DNA of 29,309 bases from Armatimonadetes bacterium UBA5419 (GCA_002409445.1 DHNJ01000164.1:1-29309), one strand, 5' to 3'; shown: positions 6,381 to 14,165, counted from the first letter of the stretch. Notes: generated by a model not told the origin, from the sequence alone. Made by a program: numbers and translations.

Positions 6381-7263
6381 CGCCACTCTCCTCGCGCGGG
6401 TCTATCACCCGCCAACCGTAGTCCACCGGCCGCGTCTCGGCGACCAGCCGTCGCGGCCACCGCGACCGCAGTCGGCCCGCCCAGTCGGCCGCCTCCGCCG
6501 CGTCGCCGGCGACCAGGAACCAGGAGCCGCCGCTGCCGCTGAGCAGGAACCGGTCGCCGCACAGCTCCGCGAGCACCTCCTGCTCGGCGGCCAGCACGGG
6601 GCTGACACGCGTCGCGGGCGCCTGCAAATCGTTGACCAGCCAGTCACGCGTCGGCGGCACCGCGCCTGCGCGCAGGCTTTCTGCCAGCCGCGCGCTCGCC
6701 GCCCCCGCGTCCGCGCGGAAGCCGCGCACCTGGCCGTAGACCGCGCCGGTGGACACCGCGCGGCTGGGCCCGACGACGACCAGCGCCAGGCTCGGCGTCG
6801 GCAGGTACTCTAGCTGCTCGCCCCGCCCGCCGCCCAGCGCCGTGCCGCCGCGGATGAAGAAGGCGCAGTCGGAGCCGAGTTCAGCCGCCAGGCTCTCCAG
6901 CTCAGCCATGCTCAGACCCAACTGCCACATCTGTGCCAGCGCCGCGAGCACCCCCGCCGCGTTCGCGCTGCCGCCGCCCAGGCCGCCGCCGACCGGCACG
7001 CGCTTGTGCAGGTCGATGCGCACGGCCGGGGCCCGCCCGCTGCGCGTGGCCAGTAGTGCCGCCGCGCGCCAACAGAGGTTGCGTTCGTCACCGGGCACCG
7101 ACGCGCCGTGGACCTTGACGGTCAACGCGAGCGCCGGCTGCAGGCGGATCTCGTCGGCTAGATCGATGGCCTGGAACACAGTCGCCAACTCGTGGAACCC
7201 GTCTGGCCGGCGCCCGAGCAGTTCGAGGCTGAGGTTGATCTTGGCCTGGGTGGCGATGGTCAT
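6373..7263 (-). CDS. ispE: 4-diphosphocytidyl-2-C-methyl-D-erythritol kinase
   Basis: A 296-aa GHMP-family kinase that phosphorylates CDP-methylerythritol in the non-mevalonate (MEP) isoprenoid pathway. Visible signatures are the substrate-binding AKINLSLEL with Lys8, the ATP loop PVGGGLGGGSANAAG (90-104), the catalytic Asp132 in GSDCAFFI, and a C-terminal LSGSGGSWF glycine loop. The length is normal. The start overlaps the ksgA stop by 4 nt (ATGA), which implies coupled translation. ksgA-ispE neighbours are common in bacteria. It indicates that the organism uses the MEP route. Confidence 0.95.
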   Translation of the reverse strand: MTIATQAKINLSLELLGRRPDGFHELATVFQAIDLADEIRLQPALALTVKVHGASVPGDERNLCWRAAALLATRSGRAPAVRIDLHKRVPVGGGLGGGSANAAGVLAALAQMWQLGLSMAELESLAAELGSDCAFFIRGGTALGGGRGEQLEYLPTPSLALVVVGPSRAVSTGAVYGQVRGFRADAGAASARLAESLRAGAVPPTRDWLVNDLQAPATRVSPVLAAEQEVLAELCGDRFLLSGSGGSWFLVAGDAAEAADWAGRLRSRWPRRLVAETRPVDYGWRVIDPREESGDA

Positions 7264-8030
7264 GGCTGCAACACTGCGCTGAGCTTAGCCCACTGCGCCA
7301 ACGAGAGCGACTCCGGCCGCAGAGTCGGCTCGATCTCCGCCGCCGCGAGCGCCGCCTCGACCTCGTCGCGCGTCGCCAGCTCACTGCTCAGCGCGCGCAC
7401 GAGCGTCTTACGCCGGTAGCGGAAGGCGCACTCGACGACTTTCAGCAGCCAGGCGCGTTCCTCCTCGGCAACCGGCGCCGCGATGTGCGGCACGAGGCCG
7501 ATGACCGTCGAGTCGACCTTTGGCGGCGGCCGGAAGTCGCGCGGGGGGACGTCGAACAGTCGGGCCACCTGGAAGTCCAGTTCCATCGTCACCGTCAGTC
7601 GCCCGCGCGCCGCGTTGCCCGGCGGCGCCACGAGCCGCTGCGCGACCTCGCGCTGGATCATCACCACCGCTCGCGACAGCACCGGCGCGTGCGCGCTGAG
7701 CCACAACATGATGGGTGCCGTCGCCTCGTACGGCAGGTTACCGACGACCGCCCAGGGGCCAGGGCCGAGTGTGCTCAGCTGAACCTCAAGGATGTCCGCC
7801 TGCACGAGCTCGATGCGCTGGCCGAACCGGTCGTCGAGGATCTCGGCGCAGGCTTCGTCCAGCTCCACGACGGTCAGGTTGGCGTCGGTCTGCACGAGGT
7901 GCTCGGTCAGCGCGCCGCGGCCACCACCGATTTCGAGGATCGACTCGGCGGGCCGCACGGCCAGCGCGCGCACGATGCGCGCGGTGGTCTCAGCGTTGGC
8001 CAACCAGTGCTGGCCCAGGCGGCGCGACAT
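7260..8030 (-). CDS. rsmA (ksgA): 16S rRNA (adenine1518-N6/adenine1519-N6)-dimethyltransferase
   Basis: A 256-aa SAM-dependent methyltransferase that dimethylates two adjacent adenines in the 3' hairpin of 16S rRNA late in 30S assembly. It shows the family's QHWL opening (7-10; usually QNFL), motif I LEIGGGRGA (32-40), acidic Glu56 for SAM ribose, Asp79 in QADIL, catalytic NLPY (98-101) and the PPPKVDS segment. NLPY is followed by EAT where NIS/NIT is usual, and motif I has GGGRG instead of GPGLG; both look tolerable. It overlaps the SPFH gene stop by 1 nt (TGATG) and ispE by 4 nt. Confidence 0.95.
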   Translation of the reverse strand: MSRRLGQHWLANAETTARIVRALAVRPAESILEIGGGRGALTEHLVQTDANLTVVELDEACAEILDDRFGQRIELVQADILEVQLSTLGPGPWAVVGNLPYEATAPIMLWLSAHAPVLSRAVVMIQREVAQRLVAPPGNAARGRLTVTMELDFQVARLFDVPPRDFRPPPKVDSTVIGLVPHIAAPVAEEERAWLLKVVECAFRYRRKTLVRALSSELATRDEVEAALAAAEIEPTLRPESLSLAQWAKLSAVLQP

Positions 8031-8782
8031 CAGTCGCGGCCCAGCGTCTTACCCAGGTTGCGCAGCAGGTCGAGCGGGATGGGTAGGATGGTCGTCGCGT
8101 TGTTGGAGCTGGCAATCTCGGATAGCGTCTGGAGGTAGCGCAGCTGCACACCGGACTCGCTGCTGTCGAGGATCTTCGCCGCGGCGTTGAACTGCTCGGC
8201 CGCCTGGAACTCGCCCTCGGCGGCAATGACCTTGGCCCGCCGCTCACGCTCCGCCTCCGCCTGCCGCGCCATCGCCCGCTGCATCCCCTCGGGCAGCTCG
8301 ACGTCCTTGATCTCGACCGCCTCGACGACCACGCCGATCGGGTCGGTCTGCTCGCCGATGATCTCGTGGAGGCGCTTGTTGAGCATCTCGCGCTCAGTCA
8401 GCAAGCCGTCCAGGTCGGCACCGCCGAGCACCGTGCGCAGGGTCGTCTGCGCCTTCTGGCTGGTGACCACGGTGTAGTTGCGCACCTCGACCGTCGCCTG
8501 CACGGCTTCGCCGACCCGGAAGAAGACCACGGCGTTGACTCGCACCGGCACGTTGTCGCGGGTGATGATGTCCTGCTTGGGCACATCCATCGCTTCGAGC
8601 CGCATGCTGACCTTCACCAGGCGGTCGACGATTGGCACGATGAACGCGAGCCCCGGCTCGCGCGGGCCCCCGACCACGCGGCCGAGACGGAAGATGACGC
8701 CCCGCTCGTACTGCTGGATGACCCGCAGGCTGAGCCCCAGAAGGACCGCCACCACGACCGCGCTGATGATCAGGGTTTCCAT
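8030..8782 (-). CDS. Slipin-type SPFH/Band 7 membrane protein
   Basis: A 250-aa stomatin-like (slipin) protein with an N-terminal hydrophobic hairpin (about residues 1-20), the SPFH domain (about 20-190) starting with QQYERGVIFRLGRVVG, the conserved TRDNVPVRVNAVVFFRV block, and a charged coiled-coil (AEAERERRAKVIAAEGEFQAAEQ) before a hydrophobic oligomerisation segment. Such proteins form large membrane-bound oligomers in lipid microdomains. The usual genomic partner, an NfeD-type serine protease/OB-fold protein, is absent here. The neighbours are an NlpC/P60 hydrolase (76 nt upstream) and ksgA (1-nt overlap). The 76-nt spacer shows no convincing promoter. Confidence 0.9.
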   Translation of the reverse strand: METLIISAVVVAVLLGLSLRVIQQYERGVIFRLGRVVGGPREPGLAFIVPIVDRLVKVSMRLEAMDVPKQDIITRDNVPVRVNAVVFFRVGEAVQATVEVRNYTVVTSQKAQTTLRTVLGGADLDGLLTEREMLNKRLHEIIGEQTDPIGVVVEAVEIKDVELPEGMQRAMARQAEAERERRAKVIAAEGEFQAAEQFNAAAKILDSSESGVQLRYLQTLSEIASSNNATTILPIPLDLLRNLGKTLGRD

Positions 8783-8858
8783 CGTAGCCTTTCACGACAA
8801 ATGACAAAGCGGCCGGGGCTACATGCCCGAGCCGCCCGTCGGCTTGGCTGCGCGGGCC

Positions 8859-9926
8859 TTAGCGCCGCGCGCCCTCGTAGATCTTCATCCAGGTCGTCGA
8901 GAACAGGTTGTCGATGCAGACCTGGCGCCGGCCGCCCGACGCGTGGATGAACTGGCCCGCACCAATGTACATGCCCGTGTGGTCGATGTACCGGCGCCCC
9001 GACGAGAAGTAGACGCGGTCACCCGGCTGCAGTTCGGCGAGTTGGATCGCCTGGCCAACCTTGGCCTGCTGCGCGGCAGTGCGGGGCAGCTTGTAGCCGT
9101 GCGTGCGGTAGACCCGCTGCACGAAGCCAGAGCAGTCCAGGCCCGTCGCGCTGGTCCCGCCCCAGACGTAGCGTACGCCCAAATACTTGTAGGCCGAGGC
9201 GATGATGTCGTGGCCCACGGTGGACGCGGCCGGCGCATCGGCGGAGGGCACCAACTCGGTGTCGGTCAGCGTGATCTCGCTCACCGGCGCCCAGCCTGTA
9301 CTCCCATCCATCATACGAATGCCGTACCAGCCGTCGTGCAGCTGGGTGATGATGAGGTTCGTCCCGGCGTTGACCGAAAAGAGCTTAGCTGCGTTGGCGC
9401 GGCGCTCGCGCAGGATACCGATGGTCTTGTTGGCGACCTGGCCCAGGCGGCCCAGCGCGCCGTTGACCGCGTAGTTCAGCCGGCTAGCCTGCTCGGCGGC
9501 GGGCTGCAGACCGGCCTGCGGCTGGTTAAGACCGGGCGTGCGGCTGCCCAACGAGGCGCCACCGACCGCGACGGAGTTGACCGACTGGCCACCAATCGCC
9601 ACGCCATTGGCGCCGCCCGCGGGCGTATCGGTCGCACTGGCGGCAGCCGGCGTCGGCGGAGCGTGCAGCGCAGCGGGCGCCTCGGGGGCGGCGACGGCAA
9701 TGGTCGCGCCCTCGCGCAGCGGTACCGTGAGCACCTCATAGCGCGGCAGCGGCTCGCGCACGGTGGGGTTGAGCGCGCGCAGTTCGGCGACGGTCGAGCC
9801 GGCGGCCGCGGCCACGGACTCCAGGCTGTCGCCCGGCTGCACGTAGTAGACAATGTACGTCGTGGATGCCTGGACCACCCCGGCCAGCAATAGACCGACA
9901 AGGCCAGCCAACACGCGCCGCTTCAT
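8859..9926 (-). CDS. Secreted LysM/SH3b/NlpC-P60 cell-wall hydrolase
   Basis: A 355-aa exported protein. The signal peptide is residues 1-20 (MKRR, a Leu/Val/Ala core, and a likely cut after VQA). A LysM peptidoglycan-binding domain follows at about 25-68 (YVQPGDSLESVA...LNP), then an Ala/Pro/Gly/Ser linker with a repetitive VAIGG/VAVGG stretch, then an SH3b-like domain at about 167-219 (DGWYGIRMMDGSTGWAPVSEI). The C-terminal NlpC/P60 cysteine peptidase domain (about 236-355) carries catalytic Cys265 in DCSGF, His316 in DHTGMYIG and His328 in FIHASG. It probably cleaves gamma-D-Glu-diaminopimelate or similar peptide bonds of peptidoglycan. An extended -10 promoter lies at 9947-9955. Confidence 0.93.
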   Translation of the reverse strand: MKRRVLAGLVGLLLAGVVQASTTYIVYYVQPGDSLESVAAAAGSTVAELRALNPTVREPLPRYEVLTVPLREGATIAVAAPEAPAALHAPPTPAAASATDTPAGGANGVAIGGQSVNSVAVGGASLGSRTPGLNQPQAGLQPAAEQASRLNYAVNGALGRLGQVANKTIGILRERRANAAKLFSVNAGTNLIITQLHDGWYGIRMMDGSTGWAPVSEITLTDTELVPSADAPAASTVGHDIIASAYKYLGVRYVWGGTSATGLDCSGFVQRVYRTHGYKLPRTAAQQAKVGQAIQLAELQPGDRVYFSSGRRYIDHTGMYIGAGQFIHASGGRRQVCIDNLFSTTWMKIYEGARR

Positions 9927-9946
9927 ACACTACTCCAACAGGGCCC

Positions 9947-9955
9947 AGTCTAGCA
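9947..9955 (-). promoter_or_regulatory. Extended -10 element for the NlpC/P60 gene
   Basis: On the minus strand TGCTAGACT lies 20 nt before the ATG at 9926, giving an expected leader of about 14 nt with GGAG in it. There is no recognisable -35. The surrounding 11-mer is identical to that before the GH76-like gene. It sits downstream of the terminator of the ribosomal operon, as expected for a new transcription unit. Confidence 0.45.
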
Positions 9956-10042
9956 CACCGCACATTCCGCGGGCTAGCCGTCGGCCACCAACACCTGCCT
10001 TAGACGCTTGGGACCCGCCGCAGGTTACCCAGAGACAACACA

Positions 10043-10074
10043 GCCGAGGCGACCCCAACGGGGACAGCCTCGGC
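10043..10074 (-). terminator. Probable end-of-operon terminator hairpin after rpsI
   Basis: Two perfect 8-bp arms (10043-10050 and 10067-10074) enclose an inner 4-bp C/G stem (10053-10056 with 10060-10063). On the transcribed minus strand the hairpin is followed by TGTGTTGTCTCT, which is T-enriched but not a pure T run. It lies 26 nt after the rpsI stop, before the promoter of the next gene. Confidence 0.6.
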
Positions 10075-10100
10075 CGCGAGCGCATCGACGCGAACGCCGA

Positions 10101-10499
10101 TCAGCGCTTGGAGAACTGGAAGCCGCGGCGCGCGCGCTTGCGGCCGAACTTCTTGCGCTCCTTGACGCGCGGGTCACGCGTCAGGAAGCCCGCCGGCCGC
10201 AGCACGGGCCGGTACTCGGCCGCATACTCGGTCAGCGCCTTGGCGATGCCGTGGCGGATGGCGCCGATCTGGCTGTGCACGCCGCCGCCGGAGGCCGTCG
10301 CCCAGACGTCGAACTTGCCGTCGGTCTGCGTGGCCACGAAGGGCCCACGCAACTCGTCGTGGTACGTCAAGACGGTGCAATACTCGTCGAGCGGCTTGTG
10401 GTTGACGGTGAACTGGCCGCTACCACCCGGGATCAGCCACACCCGCGCGACGGCGGTCTTGCGGTGGCCGGTGCCATAGTAGGTTTCGCCCTTGGGCAT
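10101..10499 (-). CDS. rpsI: Small-subunit ribosomal protein S9
   Basis: A 132-aa protein with the conserved YYGTGHRKTAVARV opening, a GGGVHSQIGAIRHGIAKAL central motif and a basic C-terminus ending in SKR, whose tail reaches the P-site tRNA. It binds 16S rRNA in the 30S head. It starts 12 nt after rplM, the usual rplM-rpsI pair. It is the last gene before the terminator-like hairpin. Confidence 0.97.
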   Translation of the reverse strand: MPKGETYYGTGHRKTAVARVWLIPGGSGQFTVNHKPLDEYCTVLTYHDELRGPFVATQTDGKFDVWATASGGGVHSQIGAIRHGIAKALTEYAAEYRPVLRPAGFLTRDPRVKERKKFGRKRARRGFQFSKR

Positions 10500-10511
10500 C
10501 GGTCTGGCTCC

Positions 10512-10946
10512 TTACAAACTGACTTCGGTCGGCTGCTGGCCGGCGTGCGGATGCGCGGCCGTGGCATACACCTTGAGCCGACGGAACTGCTGGCGACCCT
10601 GCACGGTCTTCGGCAACATGCGCCGCACGGCCAGCTCGACCATGAACTCCGGCTTGCGCTCGCGCAGGTAGCCGTACGACAACTCGCGCAGGCTGCCCGG
10701 GTAGCCGCTGTGGCGGTAGTACTTCTTCTGCTCCGCCTTGCGCCCGGTCAGCGCCACCTGGCCCGCGTTGATCACGATCACATAATCACCGCAGTCCACA
10801 TTCGGCGTGAAGATGGGCTTGTGCTTGCCGCGCAGACGCGTGGCGATCTCCGTCGCCAACCGGCCCAGGGGCTTCCCGGCCGCATCGACGATTAGCCACG
10901 CGCGCTGTGCTTCCACCTCGGCGGGCTTCGCTTGATAGCTCTTCAT
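10512..10946 (-). CDS. rplM: Large-subunit ribosomal protein L13
   Basis: A 144-aa early-assembly 50S protein. Diagnostic stretches are WLIVDAAGKPLGRLAT, NVDCGDYVIVINA, LTGRKAEQKKYYRHSGYPG and the AVRRMLPK motif. Length is normal. It begins 9 nt after the truA stop and precedes rpsI; truA-rplM-rpsI following the alpha operon is common in Firmicutes and Chloroflexota-like genomes. Confidence 0.97.
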   Translation of the reverse strand: MKSYQAKPAEVEAQRAWLIVDAAGKPLGRLATEIATRLRGKHKPIFTPNVDCGDYVIVINAGQVALTGRKAEQKKYYRHSGYPGSLRELSYGYLRERKPEFMVELAVRRMLPKTVQGRQQFRRLKVYATAAHPHAGQQPTEVSL

Positions 10947-10955
10947 CGGTCCCTC

Positions 10956-11699
10956 TCAGTATTCTACCCGTTCCAACACCAGCCCTTGCGGCGGCGCGAC
11001 CGCCACCCGCGGCGGCCAAGGCCGCCCAGCCAGCAACTCATCCACGAGTTCGCTGGGCACATGCCCCCGGGCCGTGGCCAACAGAACTCCCATCATACAA
11101 CGGACCTGCTTACGCAGGAAGCTCCTGGCTCGCCATTCGACGGTCCAGAGCGCTCCGTCGGCGCTCACACGCACCGAGTCGAGCGTCCGCCAGGTTGTCT
11201 CATGCGCCTCCACCGTACACAGCGAGCGGAAGTCGTGGTCGCCGACCAGCTTGTCCGCCGTTGCGCACAGTAGCGCACCGTCCAACCCCGGCATGACCCG
11301 CGTCACGTACCGGTCTCGCAGCGGGTCCGCCCAGCGGTCCTCGACCACCTGGTAGCGGTACACCCGCGCCCGTGCCTGCCGCCGCGGATCGAACGCGTCG
11401 TCCGCCGGCTGGCTTTCGCGCAGCGCCACATCCGCGGGCAACTTACCCGCCAGCGCCGCCGCCACCCGCTCGGCCGGCACCCGCCCCGGCGCAGTCCAAC
11501 TAACCACCTGGCCGCGCGCATGCACGCCGGCATCCGTGCGGCCCGCCCCGCTAACCGTCACCGGCTGCCCATACAGGCAGGCCAGCGCGTTCTCCAGGAC
11601 TGCCTGCACCGTCCGCTGCGTCGTTTGCCGCTGGAAGCCAGCAAACTCGGTGCCGTCGTAGGCGACGAGCGCCCTTACTCGGCCCGCGGCGGACGCCAT
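10956..11699 (-). CDS. truA: tRNA pseudouridine(38-40) synthase
   Basis: A 247-aa TruA-family enzyme that isomerises uridines 38-40 in the anticodon stem-loop of many tRNAs. The catalytic aspartate is Asp56 in GRTDAGVHA (53-61). Supporting motifs are the N-terminal VAYDGTEFAGFQRQ and the C-terminal RSFLRKQVRCMMGVL segment. It starts 6 nt after rplQ and is in the same transcription unit. Confidence 0.95.
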   Translation of the reverse strand: MASAAGRVRALVAYDGTEFAGFQRQTTQRTVQAVLENALACLYGQPVTVSGAGRTDAGVHARGQVVSWTAPGRVPAERVAAALAGKLPADVALRESQPADDAFDPRRQARARVYRYQVVEDRWADPLRDRYVTRVMPGLDGALLCATADKLVGDHDFRSLCTVEAHETTWRTLDSVRVSADGALWTVEWRARSFLRKQVRCMMGVLLATARGHVPSELVDELLAGRPWPPRVAVAPPQGLVLERVEY

Positions 11700-11705
11700 C
11701 GCGGC

Positions 11706-12131
11706 TTAAGCGGACTCGACCCAGCGCAGCTGCGCGGTCTCGGCCCCATCGCCCCGGCGGAAGCCGGTGCGCACGATGCGCGTGTAGCCGCCCGGCCGCT
11801 CCATGAAGCGTGGCGCCACCTCGTCAAACAACGCCTTGACGGCCTCCGGCCGCTGCAGCTTGGTGCGCACCTGGCGGCGCAGGTGAACCGCCTGCGCGCG
11901 CAGCCGCTGCGCCTCGGCCTCGTCGCTGACGTGGCTGGCCGCTTCCTCCAGCCGCCGGCCGCGGACGGCCTTGGTCACGAGCCGCTCGAGGTACGGGCGG
12001 GTCGCCTTCGCGCGCACGACCGTCGTGTCGATCTTGCCGCTATAGATCACACCACACGCCAACTCGCGCAGCATGGCGAGCCGCTGATCCGTGGGTCGGC
12101 CCAGTTGGGCATTGGCCTTTCGATGTCGCAT
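11706..12131 (-). CDS. rplQ: Large-subunit ribosomal protein L17
   Basis: A 141-aa protein starting at the ATG at 12131, giving the family's MRHRK opening; the frame is open upstream inside rpoA, but those codons are not L17-like. The LxRLxxxRLAMLRELAC-type region, the TT(V)VRAKATRPYLERLVTKA motif and the TRIVRTGFRRGDGAE C-terminus are diagnostic. It begins 7 nt after rpoA, the standard alpha-operon order. Confidence 0.96.
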   Translation of the reverse strand: MRHRKANAQLGRPTDQRLAMLRELACGVIYSGKIDTTVVRAKATRPYLERLVTKAVRGRRLEEAASHVSDEAEAQRLRAQAVHLRRQVRTKLQRPEAVKALFDEVAPRFMERPGGYTRIVRTGFRRGDGAETAQLRWVESA

Positions 12132-12138
12132 GTGTCTC

Positions 12139-13134
12139 TTACCCTTCGTCGCTGGCCAGGCTGAGCCCGCGCTCGGCCAAGCGCTCCTTGATCTCGTTGA
12201 CCGAGATCGAACCCAGGCCACGGATCTCCAACACCTCGCGTTCGGTCAAGCGAACCAGCTCGCCGATCGTGTCGATGCGCTCCTTCTTCAACGCGTTGTA
12301 GGTGCGCGACTGGAACTCGAGTTCCTCGATCTTCGCTTCGCCACCCTCGACCCGGCCCGCCTCGGCGCGGCCACCGCGGCCCGCGCCCGCGCCCAGTGCG
12401 TCGGCCGGTAGGTCGGTGAACAGCTGCATGTAGGCATCGAGGATGCGCGCAGCCTGGCCCAGCGCCTGCCGCGGCCCGAGCGCCGCGTTTGTCCAGACCT
12501 CGAGGATCAGACGGTCCAGGTCGATCAAGTGACCGACACGCGTCTGCTCGACGGTGTGGTTCACCCGGCGCACCGGCGTGAACATGCTGTCGACGGGGAT
12601 CAAACCCTTGCCGCCCTCACTCAGACCCGTCTCCGCCGTGTCATGGTCGTCGGCAGCGATGTAGCCGACACCAGTCTCCACGACCAGCTCGATCGCCAGA
12701 CTTGCGGTCTCCGTCGTCAACTGGGCCAAGTGCAGCTCGGGGTTGACGACGACCACCTCGGGGCCCTCGAAGACCAGGTCGGCGGCGGTCACCTCACCCA
12801 CGCCCTCGGCCTGGATCTGCGCGCGGAACTCTTGCGGCACATCGGGGTCGACCTCAACGCCGTCGGCGAACTGCAGCGCGACCTCCTTGAGGTTGAGGAT
12901 GAGCTCGGTCATATCCTCGCGCACACCGGGCAGCGTGGTGTACTCGTGCGCCACCCCATCGATCGTCGCGGAGGTGATCGCCACACCAGGCACCGAGCTG
13001 AGCAGCACACGCCGCAGGGCGTTGCCGATCGTCGTGCCGTAGCCGTGGGGCAGCGGCTCAATAATGAACTTACCGTAATCGGGGGTGAGGCGTACCACCT
13101 CGACCGTGGGCTCTCGGCCCGCAACCTTGATCAT
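12139..13134 (-). CDS. rpoA: RNA polymerase subunit alpha
   Basis: A 331-aa protein from the ATG at 13134, chosen for its GGAGGAG 2 nt upstream; an in-frame GTG further upstream would add 12 unlike residues. The N-terminal dimerisation domain (about 1-230) contains GYGTTIGNALRRVLLSS and VDSMFTPVRRVNHTVE. A Gly/Ala/Arg linker (about 245-266) leads to the C-terminal domain (about 268-325), which binds UP elements and activators. The DNA-contact residues Arg277 and Asn280 are kept, but the position of E. coli Lys298 is Ile310. The usual preceding gene rpsD is missing. Confidence 0.97.
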   Translation of the reverse strand: MIKVAGREPTVEVVRLTPDYGKFIIEPLPHGYGTTIGNALRRVLLSSVPGVAITSATIDGVAHEYTTLPGVREDMTELILNLKEVALQFADGVEVDPDVPQEFRAQIQAEGVGEVTAADLVFEGPEVVVVNPELHLAQLTTETASLAIELVVETGVGYIAADDHDTAETGLSEGGKGLIPVDSMFTPVRRVNHTVEQTRVGHLIDLDRLILEVWTNAALGPRQALGQAARILDAYMQLFTDLPADALGAGAGRGGRAEAGRVEGGEAKIEELEFQSRTYNALKKERIDTIGELVRLTEREVLEIRGLGSISVNEIKERLAERGLSLASDEG

Positions 13135-13155
13135 GTCTCCTCCGCGCAGAATCGG

Positions 13156-13178
13156 GCCCACGGCGGACAACCGTGGGC
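13156..13178 (-). repeat. Inverted repeat (8-bp stem, 7-nt loop) in the rpsK-rpoA spacer
   Basis: Perfect arms at 13156-13163 and 13171-13178. On the transcript it folds as GCCCACGG-loop-CCGTGGGC, ending 21 nt before the rpoA ATG. No T run follows, so it is not a classical terminator. It could be an mRNA processing, stability or translational control element for rpoA. Confidence 0.6.
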
Positions 13179-13185
13179 GAGACAG

Positions 13186-13197
13186 TTAGCCGGCTAA
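13186..13197. repeat. Perfect 12-bp palindrome in the rpsK-rpoA spacer
   Basis: TTAGCCGGCTAA is its own reverse complement and lies 9 nt after the rpsK stop. With the neighbouring hairpin it fills the spacer where rpsD normally sits. It may be a dyad binding site or part of a larger RNA fold. Confidence 0.5.
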
Positions 13198-13206
13198 GAC
13201 GGCTGC

Positions 13207-13593
13207 CTAGACGCGCCGGCGCTTGGGCGGCCGACAACCGTTGTGCGGGATCGGCGTCACGTCGCGGATCACCAGCACCTCGAGGCCGGTGTTCTCGAGC
13301 GCGCGGATCGCGGTCTCGCGACCACTGCCCGGGCCCTTGACGTACACTTCGACCTGCTTCATGCCGTACTCCTGCGCCCGGCGCGCAGCCGCCTCGGCGG
13401 CCAGCTGGGCAGGGAACGGCGACCCCTTCTTGGTGCCTTTGAAGCCCGCGGTACCGCAACTCGCCCAGGCCACCGGCTGACCCGCCGGGTCCGAGATCGT
13501 CACGATCGTGTTGTTGAAGGTCGACTGAATGTGCACCACACCGCGGGGCACCTGGCGCCGGTCGCGCCGTCGTCGGCTCTCGCTCTGCCGCAT
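13207..13593 (-). CDS. rpsK: Small-subunit ribosomal protein S11
   Basis: A 128-aa 30S platform protein. It matches the family through GVVHIQSTFNNTIVTISD, ASCGTAGFKGTKKGSPFPAQ, VKGPGSGRETAIRAL and the C-terminal DVTPIPHNGCRPPKRRRV. Start and length are canonical. It follows rpsM by 35 nt. After its stop comes a 72-nt spacer, then rpoA. Confidence 0.97.
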   Translation of the reverse strand: MRQSESRRRRDRRQVPRGVVHIQSTFNNTIVTISDPAGQPVAWASCGTAGFKGTKKGSPFPAQLAAEAAARRAQEYGMKQVEVYVKGPGSGRETAIRALENTGLEVLVIRDVTPIPHNGCRPPKRRRV

Positions 13594-13628
13594 TGTTTAC
13601 TCGCTCTCTGTTCTCGTTCGCCGCTGTC

Positions 13629-14003
13629 CTAGCGCTTCGCCTTCTTCTTGCCGACGGTCTTCGCCCGACCCTTGCGCGTGCGCGCATTGGTCTTCGTGCG
13701 CTGACCGCGCACGGGCAGGCCCAGGCGGTGCCGCCGCCCGCGGTAGCTGCCGATCTCGACCAGCCGGCGGATGTTCGCCTGCACCTCGCGGCGCAAGTCG
13801 CCCTCCACCCGGTAGTCGCGATCGATGCAGTCGCGGACCCGGTTCAGTTCTTCGTCCGGCAAGTCGCCGACCCGACTACGCGGGTCGATGCCACAGACTT
13901 CGCAAATCTCGATTGCGCGGCTCCGACCAATCCCGTAGATATAGGTCAGAGCGACTTCCAACCGCTTGTGGTTGGGCAAATCAACGCCAACAACTCGCGC
14001 CAC
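13629..14003 (-). CDS. rpsM: Small-subunit ribosomal protein S13
   Basis: A 124-aa head protein of the 30S subunit that contacts tRNA and bridges to the 50S. It begins with GTG at 14003 (GGAGGAG 4 nt upstream), giving MARVVGVDLPNHKR. It contains YIYGIGRSRA, a helix-two-turn-helix region and the basic SYRGRRHRLGLPVRGQRTKTNARTRKG tail. It follows rpmJ by 20 nt. Confidence 0.97.
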   Translation of the reverse strand: MARVVGVDLPNHKRLEVALTYIYGIGRSRAIEICEVCGIDPRSRVGDLPDEELNRVRDCIDRDYRVEGDLRREVQANIRRLVEIGSYRGRRHRLGLPVRGQRTKTNARTRKGRAKTVGKKKAKR

Positions 14004-14023
14004 GTAGCTCCTCCAGCCTTCGC

Positions 14024-14137
14024 CTAACCCTGCCGCTGCTTATGCTTCGGGTTGATGCAAATCACCCGCACGACGCCACGACGGCGGATGATCTTGCACC
14101 GCTCACAGCGCTTGCGAACTGACGACCGTACCTTCAT
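14024..14137 (-). CDS. rpmJ: Large-subunit ribosomal protein L36
   Basis: A 37-aa protein read directly from the minus strand between infA and rpsM. It starts MKVRSSVRKRC and ends KHKQRQG. The zinc-binding set Cys11, Cys14, Cys27 and His32 is complete, so this is the zinc-containing form. It sits in its standard position infA-rpmJ-rpsM. The stop is TAG at 14024-14026. Confidence 0.95.
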   Translation of the reverse strand: MKVRSSVRKRCERCKIIRRRGVVRVICINPKHKQRQG

Positions 14138-14165
14138 CTCAAACTCTCTTCCCTCAGCCAGACCT

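Noticed and set aside
8783..8858. Terminator or promoter between the NlpC/P60 and slipin genes
   Set aside because: Only a weak 5-bp stem with a long loop is visible, and no -10/-35 pair with acceptable spacing was found.
13135..13170. Upstream GTG start for rpoA, adding 12 residues
   Set aside because: The ATG at 13134 has GGAGGAG directly before it and gives a normal alpha N-terminus.
13135..13206. Hairpin in the rpsK-rpoA spacer as an intrinsic terminator
   Set aside because: No T-rich tract follows on the transcribed strand, and rpoA and rplQ need expression from the same operon.
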